In this document: piece by piece, positions 42,501 through 57,500 of the stretch
Position numbering within the stretch: position 1 is the stretch's first letter
Layout: each line of letters begins with the position of its first letter
Assembly (NCBI GenBank): GCA_028829895.1
Contig: CM054177.1
Coordinates: forward strand, 35,613,064-35,677,063
Length of the DNA stretch: 64,000 nt
Direction: 5' to 3'
From: Sinotaia quadrata
Taxonomy: Eukaryota; Mollusca; Gastropoda; Architaenioglossa; Viviparidae
Notes under the pieces: model-generated
What the model saw: the letters and a program-made list of their open reading frames with translations, nothing else
Databases searched by the model: none
What the model was told of the DNA's origin: nothing
Program-made: the position numbers and the translations under genes

Positions 42501-45500
42501 CTTCCTCCTCCATGATATCTGAAAGACTACTGTGAAGAAAGTCAGGCATATCTCGACAGTCCAGACTTGCTAAATCTTCATTTGGCTCCATCATGAACAC
42601 TGGTTGTTGATCTGCTTGCTGACCAGAGCATGAGAGGGCATTCTGTTATCATGCAAGCATGCAAGTGCACATGCACAATTGTGTTAGAAAAAAAACTCAA
42701 CTTGTTTTAAACAATTTTTAATGTACACCACGATAAAATCAGCATGCTTCAAGTTCAACCATAAACTAAGTACTATTCATCCATCATTTCCATAATCATA
42801 ATTTAAAATAAATATTGACTCAGTGTTTGTTTTCATTTTTGTAGGAAAGCATTAAAACAATAATTTAGCAAATTTATATTTTAAAAGTTATTTCTTCTCT
42901 TTTGCATGAGAACTTTTCTCTAAAGAAAACGTTTGTGAGAACTGAAAATATTATGATTATTAAACAAAACTGTTGTTAACACTAATATATAAAAACAGAT
43001 ATTTTCTATTTCTTTCTTTCTACCAAGTCTATTGGTAGTCAATGGAAAGATTTAATTTGTACTCTTTTTTTTAACATAAACAAAGTTTATGTTAAACTTT
43101 TTGTCTAAAAAGTTCTGTTTCAACAACCCTTTTACTAACTGGATTATATACTTTGTATACTCACAGTAGTTAATAAGCTTTTATTACTTTAGCTGATTTT
43201 ATTTATTTATTTTAGTTTTAAATATACATTTTTGAGATGAACTAGTTGGCAAAGCTTTCAATATTATTTTATTCACTGCATAAAATTTCCAATGGTGATC
43301 ATTTACCCTGTGTTTTCTGTCTAACTGTCAAGATAAATCACAAATCTTATCTGAAGAAACAGAATCTAGTTTGAAGGCAAATATGTCAAATTTTAATAAA
43401 AATTCATTTTTTATTTATTTAACTTTCAAACTTTTAATTTCAAACATCATTCATTTATCAATATTATTTCTGTATGTCACTGATTCCTTTAGTCAATCCA
43501 TCAAAATTTTATATACAAAAATTAAATTGTGCAAAACAGTTTTTAGATCTTAATTCATGAACCATTAATGACCTTCAATAATATGAAAAAGTACATTATT
43601 AAGCATGAAGTATTATATATGTGAGCTGATAATAATAAAAATAAATTTCAGTTTAACCCTCTTGTTATAAAAACTTTTTGAATATCCGCTGTGATAGTTA
43701 GGTTGGTGCTTTTTAATTTTCCAGATTATTAACAATAACTTACATCTATATAACAGTAAATATACTCTGAAAGGTAAAATAATGAAGGGAAAGCTAATAT
43801 AGACAGTTTATTAATCTGCCATATTATCAAAGTTGGGAGTAATAAAATAAATTAACTCATTATTTTCAAATACTGTAAATCCCATTCCTATTCCAATATT
43901 TTACCTTGTAAAAGAAAGGTGTGATGTAATAAATCTTTAAATAAAAATATACATATTATAAGTAAATTTTTGACAATAACCAGAAAGTATGTCTGATCAA
44001 TTAATCGATGCAACAGCAAAGAGAAAGATGCATAATATTATAATTCAAAAGTATAGATATGTATAAAAATCATGCTCTAAAAGAAGTGTTTATCAGGATT
44101 GTCATTAACATTTTTCAAATGTCATTCAATGCATTACCTCTTTACTATCCTCATTTGTGATCACACATATCGACATCCAAGATTTAATGAAACTTAAATT
44201 TCTTATACAAGTAACTTTATTTTCTCAATCATCATTATGTCAATCTCTTCCAAGATTGGGCTATTAATTATAGCAGTGGGGTGGGAAAGTCTCAAGTGTG
44301 CTTCCATCTGTGAATGAAGGGGGATTATAAACTCATTAGTATGGAGTCAAAGTGTGATATAGGTGTCACGTGACAAAGGTGACAACCCAGATTGAAGAAT
44401 GATATAAATCACTTCTTCGAGAGAAATCCTTCACTCCAGCTAGAAGCGAAGATAGTCCAATTCATCAAAAATTGTAAAAAGTTTATTTGTTGGAAGTCAA
44501 ATAGACTGAAAAAATAACGAATGATTTTCTGTAATGAAATTCAGGAATTGTTGATACACTGATTCTTTCACCCTTTGTTTTGGCAGAAACTAAAGGTACA
44601 ATATTTGCTTAAGTATTGTGTGTGAGAGTGTAATAATTTTAAAACCTTTGTGTATATGATATGACTATTGTAAATTTAATAATATTAGCTAGAACACTAT
44701 GTAATTCTCTTCCAGTATAGTGTACATATTAACTCAAGAGCACCTGCTTTGTTATACATTTTAAGGTTTCAAAATAGTGTTTCAATACTGGGATACATCT
44801 ATAAATATTTTAGTAAAATGTAAGAAGAAAATAGGGCATTTAATCTTTTGAAAGTGATAAGCACTTTACAGTAATTACACTTAAAGTAAACTATGTCTTT
44901 ATCTGAAAGGGGAATGAAAAGAAGGAAATGGAAAAAGTGATAGACTGATAACAGAAATAAACAGAATATGATAGTGGGAGAAAAAAGAGAGAACATGCTC
45001 ATGAGAAAGTTAGAAAAAGAGAGAATTATAGAAAGAAAATGTGGTTTATCTCTTTCAAGTAGGCATTGCAAAAATAAGAGTTAACCACACAGCATAATGC
45101 AACCTGCCAAAATCCAAACTACAGTATTTACTACAGCCTAAAATCTAATACTCAAAATGAGAAATGCAAGCTGATTGAAACACAAATCATCCACTATGCA
45201 CAGAGGTCTTGGGGGTTACAGAGATGTATTGGCATGCACTTTACTTTTTGTAGTTTCAAGGCTACTGGTACATATATGCTTTTAATGGAAGATTCTCATA
45301 GTTTTAGAGTTACTGGCGAGTTCCCTTATGTTGTTCTCCTTCAAAATGTAGTGATTTATCTAGTGTCAGATGACACATGAGACATACAGACAAAAAAAAA
45401 ATCAAGAAAAGGAACCTGCTGCATTGAAGTGACCAGAAAACAATGTTACCGAATCCTATTCTATTCACTAAATGAAATTCTTTCATTTCCATCTTTTATC

Positions 45501-48500
45501 ATGTGATTCAAAATGAAATTGCTTACTTGCTGAAGGTAAAACATTTCATGTTTACTGCCTATAACGCTTATTGATTGTCAATGTACAGACATATTTCTGC
45601 TACTTAATTATATTACCATTTTTATAGTAAGTTGCAGGAATCCTGGCTTTAAACTGCACTTTTTATTTCAAAAGCATTTAGTGCCACTTAGACCAAAGAA
45701 GTAATTTTTCTCTTTTTTTTTTTTTAGTGTATTAATAAGATTGACTTTGCTGCACATATAACTGATAAAATTCTTGGAATTGTCAAAAGACATAAATATG
45801 TTTAAATCCTGCATGCATGACTGTCACGATAATGAGGGAATATTAATATTTTTTTCCCTCTTCCCCTAAGTGTTTTCTAACTCTAAACTATTAACAAAAC
45901 AGCTAAGTTAATTAAAAGAGGGACAGGGGTGAAAATGACCATTTTGTCAAGAACGCGAAAACTAAGTTGGAAACACTAGCCTTAAGTTCGTGCCGGAGAA
46001 TGGAAAAAGTATAATTAACTTGAGGGAGAACGCTGGCTGACCCTCCAGTGGTCAGGACACCACGCCCATAAATCTATGTCAATGTACCCAGTACGTGGGA
46101 CGACGCTGGGATGCCAATTTTGTCTGTGAAAAAACAGGTTCTGAGTTTTGAAATGTAACATCTTTTTAAGAATCACCACTATAAAATGTTTGGTAGTTTA
46201 AGTTGATATTGTCATTGTGAAGTTACTTATTGAAATAGAATTTGAGTTATTGGAAAGTTAAGATTTATATTACTATAGTTAAATGTGTTGGTTTGTGTAC
46301 AACCATTTCTTGCTGTGATTAATGTACGGCTTGCCAGGTGGCCATGAGTTGCCATAGTAACTGTAGTTTTAAAATAAAATAGGAGTAGGACTGTTGCTCT
46401 GAGATGTAGTTCAGTGTGCTCTGAGAGTTAGCTAGGTAGGGCAAATGGAGACGTAAATCACAGGTGCCAACTGGGAACTTGATACTTGGCACTAATAGAA
46501 ATTGGACCATCAGAGTGGTCAGAATATTCGTCAGCATGTACAGTGCGGTGCTGATTGTACAGGGCAGTGCTGGATGGGGGTACCGTGTGTGCTGGAGGGG
46601 GTGTGTTCTAGTCAGCTCAGAGAAAGTGATGTACAAGAACTTGGTATATAAAAGAGGATGGCAGAGGCAGAACAGACGAGAAACCTCGAGAATGTAGTGT
46701 TTTGTAGAGGGGTGGAAAGACCTTCTATTAGAGTTTCTCCCTGCTTATGTCTATGACGCTGGGAGGCAACCAGGGGGAGAGTTCTTGGACACTGCAACTG
46801 AGTGCCAGATGTCTACCCAGCTGTATTTGAAGGCGTGCCATTCAAGGCCGTCCACAGTTTTATATGAACCAGTCAAACAGGACAGTAATCTCTGGGTTTT
46901 TCAAAGACTCTGTGCAAAGACCACGGGTGATTGATTATTTCCCAATAGAAGTGATGAATTGGCAGTATAATGTCACCGCACACGGGATATGGGACAGAGC
47001 GGATAATATTACATAATAGGTATTATTATCGCTGGAAGCAGTCAGTGGTCATGCGTATTACATGCCGCCGAAGAACGGCAAGGTTAGCCGTTACGTAATG
47101 AGAAGAGAAGAGACGAGAAACGTGAGAGAAGAGGAGAAACGAGGTTAATGAGGAGAAATGGAAGAAGAGAAGAAGGGAGAAGAGAGAACCTAACAAGAGT
47201 TAAGAAATTAGGCCTAACGAAGAGCGCAGCGAGAGCGTGAAGTTGTAGCAGCCGTCGTAGCAATGAAGACAGCCGTATTTGAGTTCCAGGGAGCGAACCA
47301 GTGTCGAGACGTCGACGGTGAATTTGTGTATCATCAAAATCCCCCAGCACAAGAAGAAAGTGACGACAACTATGTGAGCAGAGAACAAGAAGAAAGTGAC
47401 AATAACTATGTGAGCAGAGAACAAGAAGAAAGTAACAATAACTATGTGAGCCCAGCACAAGAAGAAAGTGATGATAACTATGTGAGCAGAGAACAAGAAG
47501 AAAGTGATGATAACTATGTGAGCCCAGCACAAGGAGAAAGTGACAATAACTATGTGAGTAAAAGAAAATTCTAATTAGGGTAAGAATCTCAGAGTACGTA
47601 AAGTAAACATAAAACTAAAAGCTTAGAATCTTAATTAAGCATTAAACCTAGAATTAAAAATAAACCTTAAGTATAAATCATTGTTTATAAGTAAAGGACG
47701 GCTGTAAGATAAATATAAGAAAATATTGATGGAACTGTTTGAAGAGGACTTGCAAGTCAAATGACATTTGTTTATTGTTGAATTATTGAATTTTGATATA
47801 AGAGCAAGAACTTTGAAATGATGACTGTTATATTATGTTGTAAAATGCTTAGGCCATTCTAGAAATAGTACTGCATGGAGAAATTGAATTTTGTATTTCT
47901 TTTATTTTATTCATCATTCATCATTTTTTCTTTCTTTCTTCCCCCTTACCCATGGGTGCGAGTGTGGATGGCTGACTGACTAACCAACATGTGAGAGGAA
48001 ACCCATTGACCAATAAATTTGAATTTGTACTCTGACACTGAGGCTTTCTCCTGTCTATGGTTTTGAAAGAGTGGTTGTTGTCATTGTTATACATTTTGTC
48101 GTCTGTGCCGTCTACACTTCACCCCTACCCGTATGCAAGCACACATGCAAACATGTCGGCAATACGTAACCTACACGCAGAATAAAATTCGAGCCAAACA
48201 AACCATCTTGGTATTCTGTGTGCAGATTTGTAATAATCTTTATGCAAGTCCTACGTGAAGTCGACAAGCCACCACCCTCCCCTCAACAGAGAGAAGATGG
48301 GTGGCGACAATGACAACCACTGATAATTTTTAAAGATTTCTTGTTTTAATTCAACAATAGTAGATTTTTCAAAGTGTCTGTCATAAATGAAATTTATTTT
48401 CATTCAGTGTAATATTTATTATTTTAAATTGTATAATAGTAATATTTTTTAAATCTTTTTAGACAACAGAAACATATATCAGTAATTTCATTGGAATGTT

Positions 48501-51500
48501 TTGATTTAAGACATTATGCATTCTTTGTTGATAAAGTGTTGTAATATATCATTTTCTGAGATAAACACCATATTGCTTTTTGTTATTCTGAAAATCTACA
48601 TTGTGCATGCAACCACCCAAAACATATTCTTATTGGAATTTTGTAGTACAATTCATACATATGTACAAATGATTAGATTTGAAATATAAAAGATTTGCTA
48701 GTTTATTCCATAATATGTACTTTTATTTTTCTTTGTGACTGATTGGTTTTATTTGTTAAATTGAATGTGTATTATCTATGTTTTAACTAATAAATTTGGA
48801 ATAATATTCAAAAATATTAAAAATTACATCTGAAGCTACTGCATTCATTTTTAAACATAATATGAGAAAGAAGAATATGTGGAAAATATATAATTCATTG
48901 ATTTAAAACATATGTGTTTATGTTTTCAGAAAAGATATACAAGAACCATAATTCTGACAAGTTAATGTGAAATTTAATAAATGTGGAGCAAAAGGTAAAC
49001 CCATAATAGTCCTATGATTAATCAAATATGGAAGAGATAATAATTAGAAATCAACAGGCTTGCAATAAGACAGGGGCTGTCATTTTGTATCATCAGTCCC
49101 AGTTTAGCTCATCTGAGAGAGAATGGATAATTAATACAATAAGGGTAAAATTGATTTCTTATAGTTCTTAATTAACAAGAACTTCATCTCCAAATGTCTG
49201 TTCACATACAACAAATAAAAGAAAAATGCAAGAATAAGTCCCACATCCAAAGTTATTGAATTATAATAATCAAGCAGCAAGAAAAAATAACACAAGCCAA
49301 TTCCCCATTGTCATATTAAAATTTGTAAAAATACTAGAAAAAAATTGATTGAACCAATTAATTAATTACCTGAAACCATTCTTTGTATACAGCTATTACT
49401 TTTCTTATTGCAGAAGTGTGCTTAAAGGAAAACAGCAATGCCTGAAAACAAAAAGATAATTTAAATAAAGTTGTTTATACTTATAATCTTAAATGTAAAG
49501 AATAGACAATAATGTATCTGTGTATTCAAATTTAAATAAAACATTTTACAATTGCAGAAAGAACAGAACACAAATTCTTAAAGTGCATTACCTGCCGAAA
49601 GCATTCATGAAGAATGTTTACATTTTCTCTTGTTGAATACAGCACAGTTCGAACAATGACATATTCAGTTACGCTGTGTTCATCACCACCTTGACTGGAG
49701 TGCAAAGAATCTAAATCATTTGTGCCAGATGAATCTCCAGGCATTATTGTTCGGTTGACAGCTGGAAGTTCCTGGCCATCTCCTTTTATATCATCCTTCC
49801 TCTCTTCTCCAACAGATGTTCCTTCTGTTAGTGCTGAGCATGATAAACCCCTAACCCCCCAAAATTCTTTTCAGTTAAAGAAAGAAAAACAACAGTTTGT
49901 ATGGGTCAAATGTATATACTTTATTTATTTATATAAATGAAAATAAACAGGCCAACAATGTTTGGTAACATAATAAGAATTTATTAATTACCAGTAGGTA
50001 CAATGAGTTAAAACAGTGCTTTCAACATATACTGCTAAAGATCCCTCAAGAAGTCAGTTGAAATACACAAGGAAAAAATCTGTAATCTCTAAAACTTTAT
50101 TATTTTTAATGTGTGCTAATCTGTAAAGTCTTAAGCCAGAGTTTGTTACTTGAAAACAAATGCATAATCTGTTATTTTCTGTTTTAAATTTGTTACACTT
50201 CTGCAGACTGACATAAGGATTCAGTAACTGGCAGTATGAACTTAAATAGAATATAGATATAGACATTATTTCAAGGGGGGAGGGGGTAAAAAAATTGCAA
50301 CATATGGAAGACTGAAAACATTTCATAAAACTGCTATAGATTAATAACTTTAAAAATGCTCTTAATAAGGTGATTAAAAAGAAAACATTAGTTTATTAAA
50401 AACTTTGTGTTGCATATCAAATTTAGGATTTTCCCCAAGAATAGAATGGTAAATAGGAAATAAATTTTTAAAGGTAAAATGCACTATTATTTTCAAAAAT
50501 AAATAACAAACTATTCAGATTAAAGCAAAACTAAAGAATTACAATAGTCATCAAATTAAATTTATGGTGTATATAAATCCTACAAATTCTCAAATCAAGC
50601 ATACTTAAGGATAAATGATAGGGTAATTTTGTTTCTGATAAAACAAAGTCCACTACGTGACTTGACTAGGTGACAGTTAATTTGACAAGTACATGTACAA
50701 TAAAAGAGCCTATAATAATTATTATACACAGCATTCTATAGCACTCAACTAGCATTTTCTATCACTCAACTACTGTTTGACATTAATAAAAGAGTATTTA
50801 TGTCCAGTGTTTCCCTTCTTTTAGTATTCACATCATATCAGTTCATGTGGATTGATAGAATCAATACTTTAAAAAAAAAATAATGAAGTAATTCTATCTG
50901 TCAAATTAGTTTAAATATTTTTCTTATAAATATGAAGTCCTAATAATGGACTGGAAAGTAACCTTGATATCTATGTATAATCTTGTCACAATAAAATTTT
51001 CATATTTTATTTCAAATTTGCATAAATAAATGTTTTTGTTCCACTTTATTTTACTTAGAAAATTCTTGTTGTCAGATTGAAAATGTTATATCCTAGTGGA
51101 CTCATGTATAAACATATATATTTGTGTGCATGCATATGCATGCACGCGCGTGTGTGTGGGGGTGGGGGTGGGGTGTTGTGTGTGGTGTGAGTGTATAGAC
51201 AGATTGATAGTTTTACTTTAGAATATGTGAGTCTGGCCATTAGTCAGTCATTATGAAGTATAGAGAGAAATATACACAAAATTTAAACACACATACATTC
51301 ATACATGGTTGTATGTATACATGTGTATATGCATGCACATATACATGCAAGTAAGCATGTGTGTGATTTTACTTGGTAATATCTGGATCTGGCCGTCGAC
51401 TGGTCATCGTGAAGTTGGCTAACCATATGATGAAAGAATCACGACACTCTGCTACATTTACTGGTTCGTCTTTAGACTGCATCTCTTCCTCACTTCGTTG

Positions 51501-54500
51501 CCTTGGCATCTCTGTGAACATATATGTGGCCTCAAATAAATATATGCAAAACCCATATGTTAAAAGCCAAATACATATATTGTATATAAAAATTTGATAA
51601 GTAAATGACAGTTATCTTCCTGTAAATCCATTTTATGCCAAAACAACTCCAAAATACAAAGTAAATAAAATATCCAAAAGTAAAACATTAATCCATTCCT
51701 TTACAAACATTTAAACATTTAACATACAAACTAAAAACAAACCGTCCATTTAAAATTTAAAAAGATTATTCTACAAAAACAAAATACAACATTATTTTAA
51801 TTAAATATGTGAGGTCATAAATTGAACAATCATTAGTTGGTAGGGGTGGGTGGAGACAGGGATGGCTATAATCACTACCTACTGGTTTTAGGAGATTAAA
51901 AGTTATTACTGCTGACATAAAAGTACTAAGGTATTTTCTTACAAAATCTGTGCTTAATAATTACAGTTTATCTGTATGCAGACATGCCTAGATCACAAGT
52001 TTTTAGTAGGAAAGTCTTCTCCAAAAATAGTTTTACAGAGTCTCTCTCAATGACATATGAACTTTGTTTCAACTAACAAAGAAAAAAACCAGGTCTGTTT
52101 ACTAGGAGTACTTAATAAATTTAAGGAGAGAGTAAGACATAAAAGTTTTACTATTTTAGTACATATATACAGTCGAACCCACTTATCTCGGCATCGGTTA
52201 ACTTGCCAACCCTAGTAAGTCGACGTTTTTGAAGTGGAACCGCCAAATTCCCTCTTTGTCTTAGCATTTTCTCATCGGTTACGTTGATTCTTTTATGTCG
52301 CCGAATCCTACTATCTCGGGCACAAAAGAGGGCCAAATATGGTCAAATATCTCGACCCCTGTAACGACTTATCGCTGGCTTTTGAAAATGTTAGTTACCG
52401 ATGCACTTCGCTAACAATAAATGGTCATGGCTTGCTAACCTGCAACTTAAACTTAGAAGGGCATTGATTTCCTACTGGGGCACGATGTTTGTCACGGGCA
52501 AAATAGGCACACTGTTGCCCTTCAACTGGCTCACACCTCTTTTATGTTAGTTAGTCCACTTTTGAAGTAACCGCTTGTACGATATTTTCAGAGGCGGCTT
52601 CACCCCACCCACCCCACATTGGAGAGCGGTTGAGGGTGTGCGCCTAATAAGTGCAACCTGTTTCACCCCTTCCTCCTGCCCTCCACCTTAGAAGCAAACC
52701 AAGACCGAGAACATCATGAAGATGAAAGGTCTATTGCAGCTTCCGGAGTGAGTGTGAGCGAAACACACGCACACAAAATGACCTCCGACTTTAATTTTGA
52801 TACTTGGTTAGCTTTTTGTAAAAACAAACTACATGTACACCCCGCAGGTTTTTTTGATTTTGTGAGCAATCTTTGTGTTTGCAATGTTGGAGAATACATG
52901 TACAATACATATATGTATAATTAAAGGTTTGTATTGAGAATCGATGGTGGGCCAAATTCCCAATTGTCGTAACATTTTCTCATCAGTTATGTCGCCGAAC
53001 ACTAATGCAATGTGTGTTTGTTTCTTTCTTTCTTTCTTTGTACTGTACATGTATCTTGAGCACAAAAGAGGGACCAAATCACCACTTAACAACAGTTATC
53101 TTGATCCCCATGACTAATCATTGCCGGCTTTTGAAAATGTTAGTTATCGATGACTTCAACTGGCTCACATCTCTTTTATGTTAATTAGCCTGCTTTTGAA
53201 GTAACCGCGCATACGATACAGAGCTGTGTTGGAGCGAAATGACTCATGAATTTAATTTTGACACTAGTTAGCTTTTTGTAAAAATGAACCACAGTGTACA
53301 CCCTGCAGGTTTTTTTTTGATTTTGTGAGCAATCTTTGTGTTTGCAATGTTGGAGAATATAATGAAAGGTTTGTACATTTTATTGTATACATGTACTGGT
53401 AAATCTCTGCTGTTAGTTGGTGCACATAAGCCTTTTGTTGTTAGCAAACAATGTACAGTGATTGTACAATTTTATAGCATGCTGATCACGTCATCAAACA
53501 GATCGTGGCAACGCTGTTCTGTAAAAAATCAAAAACGTGCATTTACATTCTCATTTATTAACGCACATCATATACATAAAGAAATTTCAAGCACGTTACA
53601 TGTAATATTGAAGCATTTGTTTTCAAGTAAACTGTTAAAGGCAAAAAGCAACAAAGCATTTCAGACTTTGTAAAGAAACCATATTAACCGTGTGTACATA
53701 AACCTTTTGTTGTTAACATGTACATGTATGTACATTTTTATAGCATGCAGATTGCATCATCAAACAAATCGTGGCAACGCTGTTGTGTAAAATAATCACC
53801 AAACAAGTGCATGTACGTTCTCATTCATTAACGCACATCATGTACATAAAGAATTTTCAAGCACATGTTATAGTACTGTAATATATTGCCACCATATTGG
53901 TTTTTGGTAATCTCAATCATCAGTTATCTCTACACTTTTTAGCAAACCCTAGGCCATCGACATATCCAGGTTCGACTGCACACACAAATGCTGTGTGCAG
54001 GGTTTGTAGGCAATTTTGAAAAGAAATTTCATGGATTCTTCAAAGACTTTTTAAGAGCCAGCGTAATGACAAATATAATTCTTTATATTAGATTGATTTA
54101 CAATTGTAAAAACTGTTCAATCAACATATTCTGATATTCAATAATGCAACGAAACAATTTGCTCAAAAGATTTTATCTCAAAAGAATTATTTTTCAAAAC
54201 TGAAAACATTAAAAGGTCTGCAGGATTCTCTATTTTCCACTTTATTTTTCAACACATTTCTGTTCACAAAATGCTTCAAGTATTCATCATGATCAGAAAT
54301 ATTATCCAATTTTGTATTAAATGAAATCAAATTTGAAAGCCACAATGGTTTAAAAATCTTAAATCCATGGCTATGATATATTTTCAGATATCATACATTG
54401 CTTTATATTTTCTGATAAATTCTCAAGATCCAAAACTGCCATTTTCTTCACCATGTGGCTGTCTATTTCTCCAGTTACCTGCTTTTATAAATTCTCCCAA

Positions 54501-57500
54501 TTCTTTAATCAGGTTGGTAATATATGAATAATTTCTTTATGAGCTGATCAGCAGCCATTATTTTGTTTGTATATAAACCAAAAAAATAAAACTGTACAAG
54601 CATTTTATTTAAAACTGACATGCTTTGCAAATTGATGGAGAGAAAAAAAGGGGAATATTTCTTTAAAAATCAAAGACTTCTCAACTTATTCAAGGGTCTG
54701 CAGGCAAATGCAAGTGGTTTTCAAGGACAAAATGAAAAAAAAAAAAATTTTCAAGATGGTCCTAATTTTTCAAGGGCTTTCAAAGTTACTATGAATCTGT
54801 CATGTGCTCATGTGCATGCATGCATTTGCATGCTTTTAAAACATCATAAAATTATATATCAAATTCACAAGAATTCTATCAGAAAATGATTCTTTCTTAC
54901 ATATTCATTTAATATTAGTTTGTAAAAAGAAAAGGAAAAGAATTATAAAAGGACTTGTGTTTCTCATACCAATTCAGCAATCTTCCATTTGTCATAAGTT
55001 TTAAATTTTCACTAATTTACTGTCATTTGATTCTGTGTTGTATTTAAGAAAATATGTTCTATGGTCAAAAGTTTTCACAATTTCAAAATTTTGCTACAAA
55101 CTTTGGTAGAAATAATAGCTGTCTATAATTCATTTGGTTGTGCCACTTTGCTGCATACAAAAATTGGAATCAGTACATGTATTTATTTCTATTTACAATA
55201 CCCACAAACTTAAAAATATAAAATTATATACATTAATTAAATGTTCAAGGGCAAGACAAGGGTAAATAAAATTCAAGCAAAATAATTCTCACATTTCAAC
55301 ATTTAATATTATTTTATTTATATAACCTGGAATAGTAATTTTCATCAACTGAAATTAAACAGACATATTTATTATCCACTTATCTAAAACAGTTGAAAGT
55401 TTCATGAATTTACTAGCATTTCAAAAAGTTACATCAGTTTCTAGGTTGGTGTTTGATCAGTTCTTAAAACGAATCCAATCTACTAAAGATTAATCAATAC
55501 TCAGGCCAGTAAAATAAATACTTATAATAAGCAATATTTTGAAAGATTCTAATTTCCATAACCAGTTTGCATGCATGTATGTAATATATATATAATATTT
55601 TTGTTATAACTGGGAAATAGTTTTAAGTATAATTATATGAAATATAAGCACTGACACAAAGATCTTCATTTTTTAATTTGCATTAAAAACAGAACACTTA
55701 ATACAAGCTTATGAGTGATGAAATACTGTACTGAAATAATCAGAATAATCTGGCAAAGAATTATTAATAAAATATTATAAAATACATGTATATTTTGCTA
55801 TGATCAAATGAACCATGCTGATTGAAATGGCCATATGCAAATAAAGGAGGAAAGAAAATTCAATGTCTTGTCATCAAATTTTCCATGGATTTCATAAGGT
55901 AAATTAATGAGATTAAAATGAATGAATAGTGAAAAATTCTCATTAATTTAAGAATCATTGTAACTTTACCCACCTAATGTTGGTTCGTAAATATCACATG
56001 GACAAAATTCTGGAAGAAGCCATGTCAGATATGTTGATTTGAACTTGTTAAACAGGAAGTTAAAACTTATCTCTCTCATCTCTTTGTTCATCCATTCAAT
56101 TTTTATGACCTGTCAACAAGATTCAGCATTTTTTTTTAGAAGGTTGAAAACTTCACTAAAGTACAAATAAATAAGTATCCATGGTTTAAACAATTCTGAT
56201 AAATAAACAAGTAGAATTTAACATAATAAGGATAGAGAGTGGTGTCAATTTTAGATTTATACTGCAAGAAACACATATCTCTAGAATGTTCAGTGACAAT
56301 TACTCTGTAAATTGTAATATTTTTATTCAGACACTTCATAAACCAAATTTAATAGGTGATTATACCTCATCAAATATGTTATTCAAAACATGTAAATTAG
56401 CTATACATAATTTATCTTATGGGAACAGGTCAGCAATACCTGAAATGAAGTTTGAGCAGAAGCAAGATATATTACAAACTAGTGTATTAAATAAAGGTCA
56501 AATTTTTATTTTCCTTTCAAACAAATTTACATAAAGACTTAGAAGTTGGAAGCATATGTCAATGTATAACTGATAATACTTAAATAATACAAGATTAAAA
56601 AAATAATAATAAAAATAAAAACAGTCAAATTAAACAAAAACATAATTAAAAGCAAATACTGAATGGCACATTTATATGTGAACAAATCTGAATAGAAATG
56701 TTTGATTACCCATAGTATACCAAATAAATGTCAACACATAAATTAAAGATTATTATACAAATATATAGAGACATATCTGACTTTAAAGTTATGTCAACTT
56801 GCCTTGCACTGTATAATTCAGTCATCTGAATGTATGTACACTGAAAATACTATTTTTAACCACTTGTAATTAAGTAAATCATAAGAACTCTCAGATGTAT
56901 TTTTTTAAGAAAAACATCTTATGCTATCTGTGACAAATATTTTCACTTTTCACCTATTTGTCACTATTATATATTTGTGTGTGTAAGCTAAAAATGTATA
57001 TTTTTCTCACTATCAAAGCTATAATTTGGCTAAGTTTAAGGTAGAAGTCATGCTCTGCAATTTAAGCGCAACATTAGTGAAGTTAATGCAAGTTGTTTTT
57101 TTTAGATTTTTATTGTAATGGAGTGGTTCACTGAAGTAGCATTTTTGTGATAAAAGGATCAACACCAATTATTTAGAATTTTGGGAAACAGCATTTCTAA
57201 AAATAGGCACATTTTAATTGCCTGGAGGCTTGCTAACAGAACTAGCTAAATGACAAAGTGACAGCTGATTGACAATAATTAGCTGACAGGTAGAAACGAC
57301 AATAAAAGATACATCATAATTAATAATTATTATATAATGGCCGAATGAAGTTAACCAAAAGATATTTTGGTAAAATATAGAGAGATAACTGAACTCCTAA
57401 AAAATTTAGTTTTAAATTACGCTTCTAAATTCTGCTGGCATGAAAAGATGTAATTTTAGAAATATCTCCCCATTTGAAGGCAAGTGGGAATAGTTGCTTT

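Larger units (their letters stand above)
45822..48309 (+). mobile_element. Solo LTR of an LTR retrotransposon, copy 2 (2.5 kb), perfect 5-bp target duplication
   Basis: Begins TGTCACG and ends GGCGACA. ATGAC occurs directly on both sides (45817-45821 and 48310-48314), a clean 5-bp target duplication. It is colinear with copy 1 (30716-32926); most of the extra length comes from a 36-bp tandem array at 47350-47565. The TATA box and AATAAA are conserved. With a single LTR and no internal region it is a solo LTR. It sits inside repeat X. Confidence 0.85.

Noticed and set aside
47084..47532. Long minus-strand open frames with repeated [15 protein letters not shown] peptides
   Set aside because: They are the antisense of the 36-bp minisatellite in the LTR, which stays open because the unit is a multiple of three.
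53338..53673. 111-codon plus-strand open frame inside the pogo-like element
   Set aside because: The equivalent frame is not kept in the copy at 34232, so it is not a conserved transposase.
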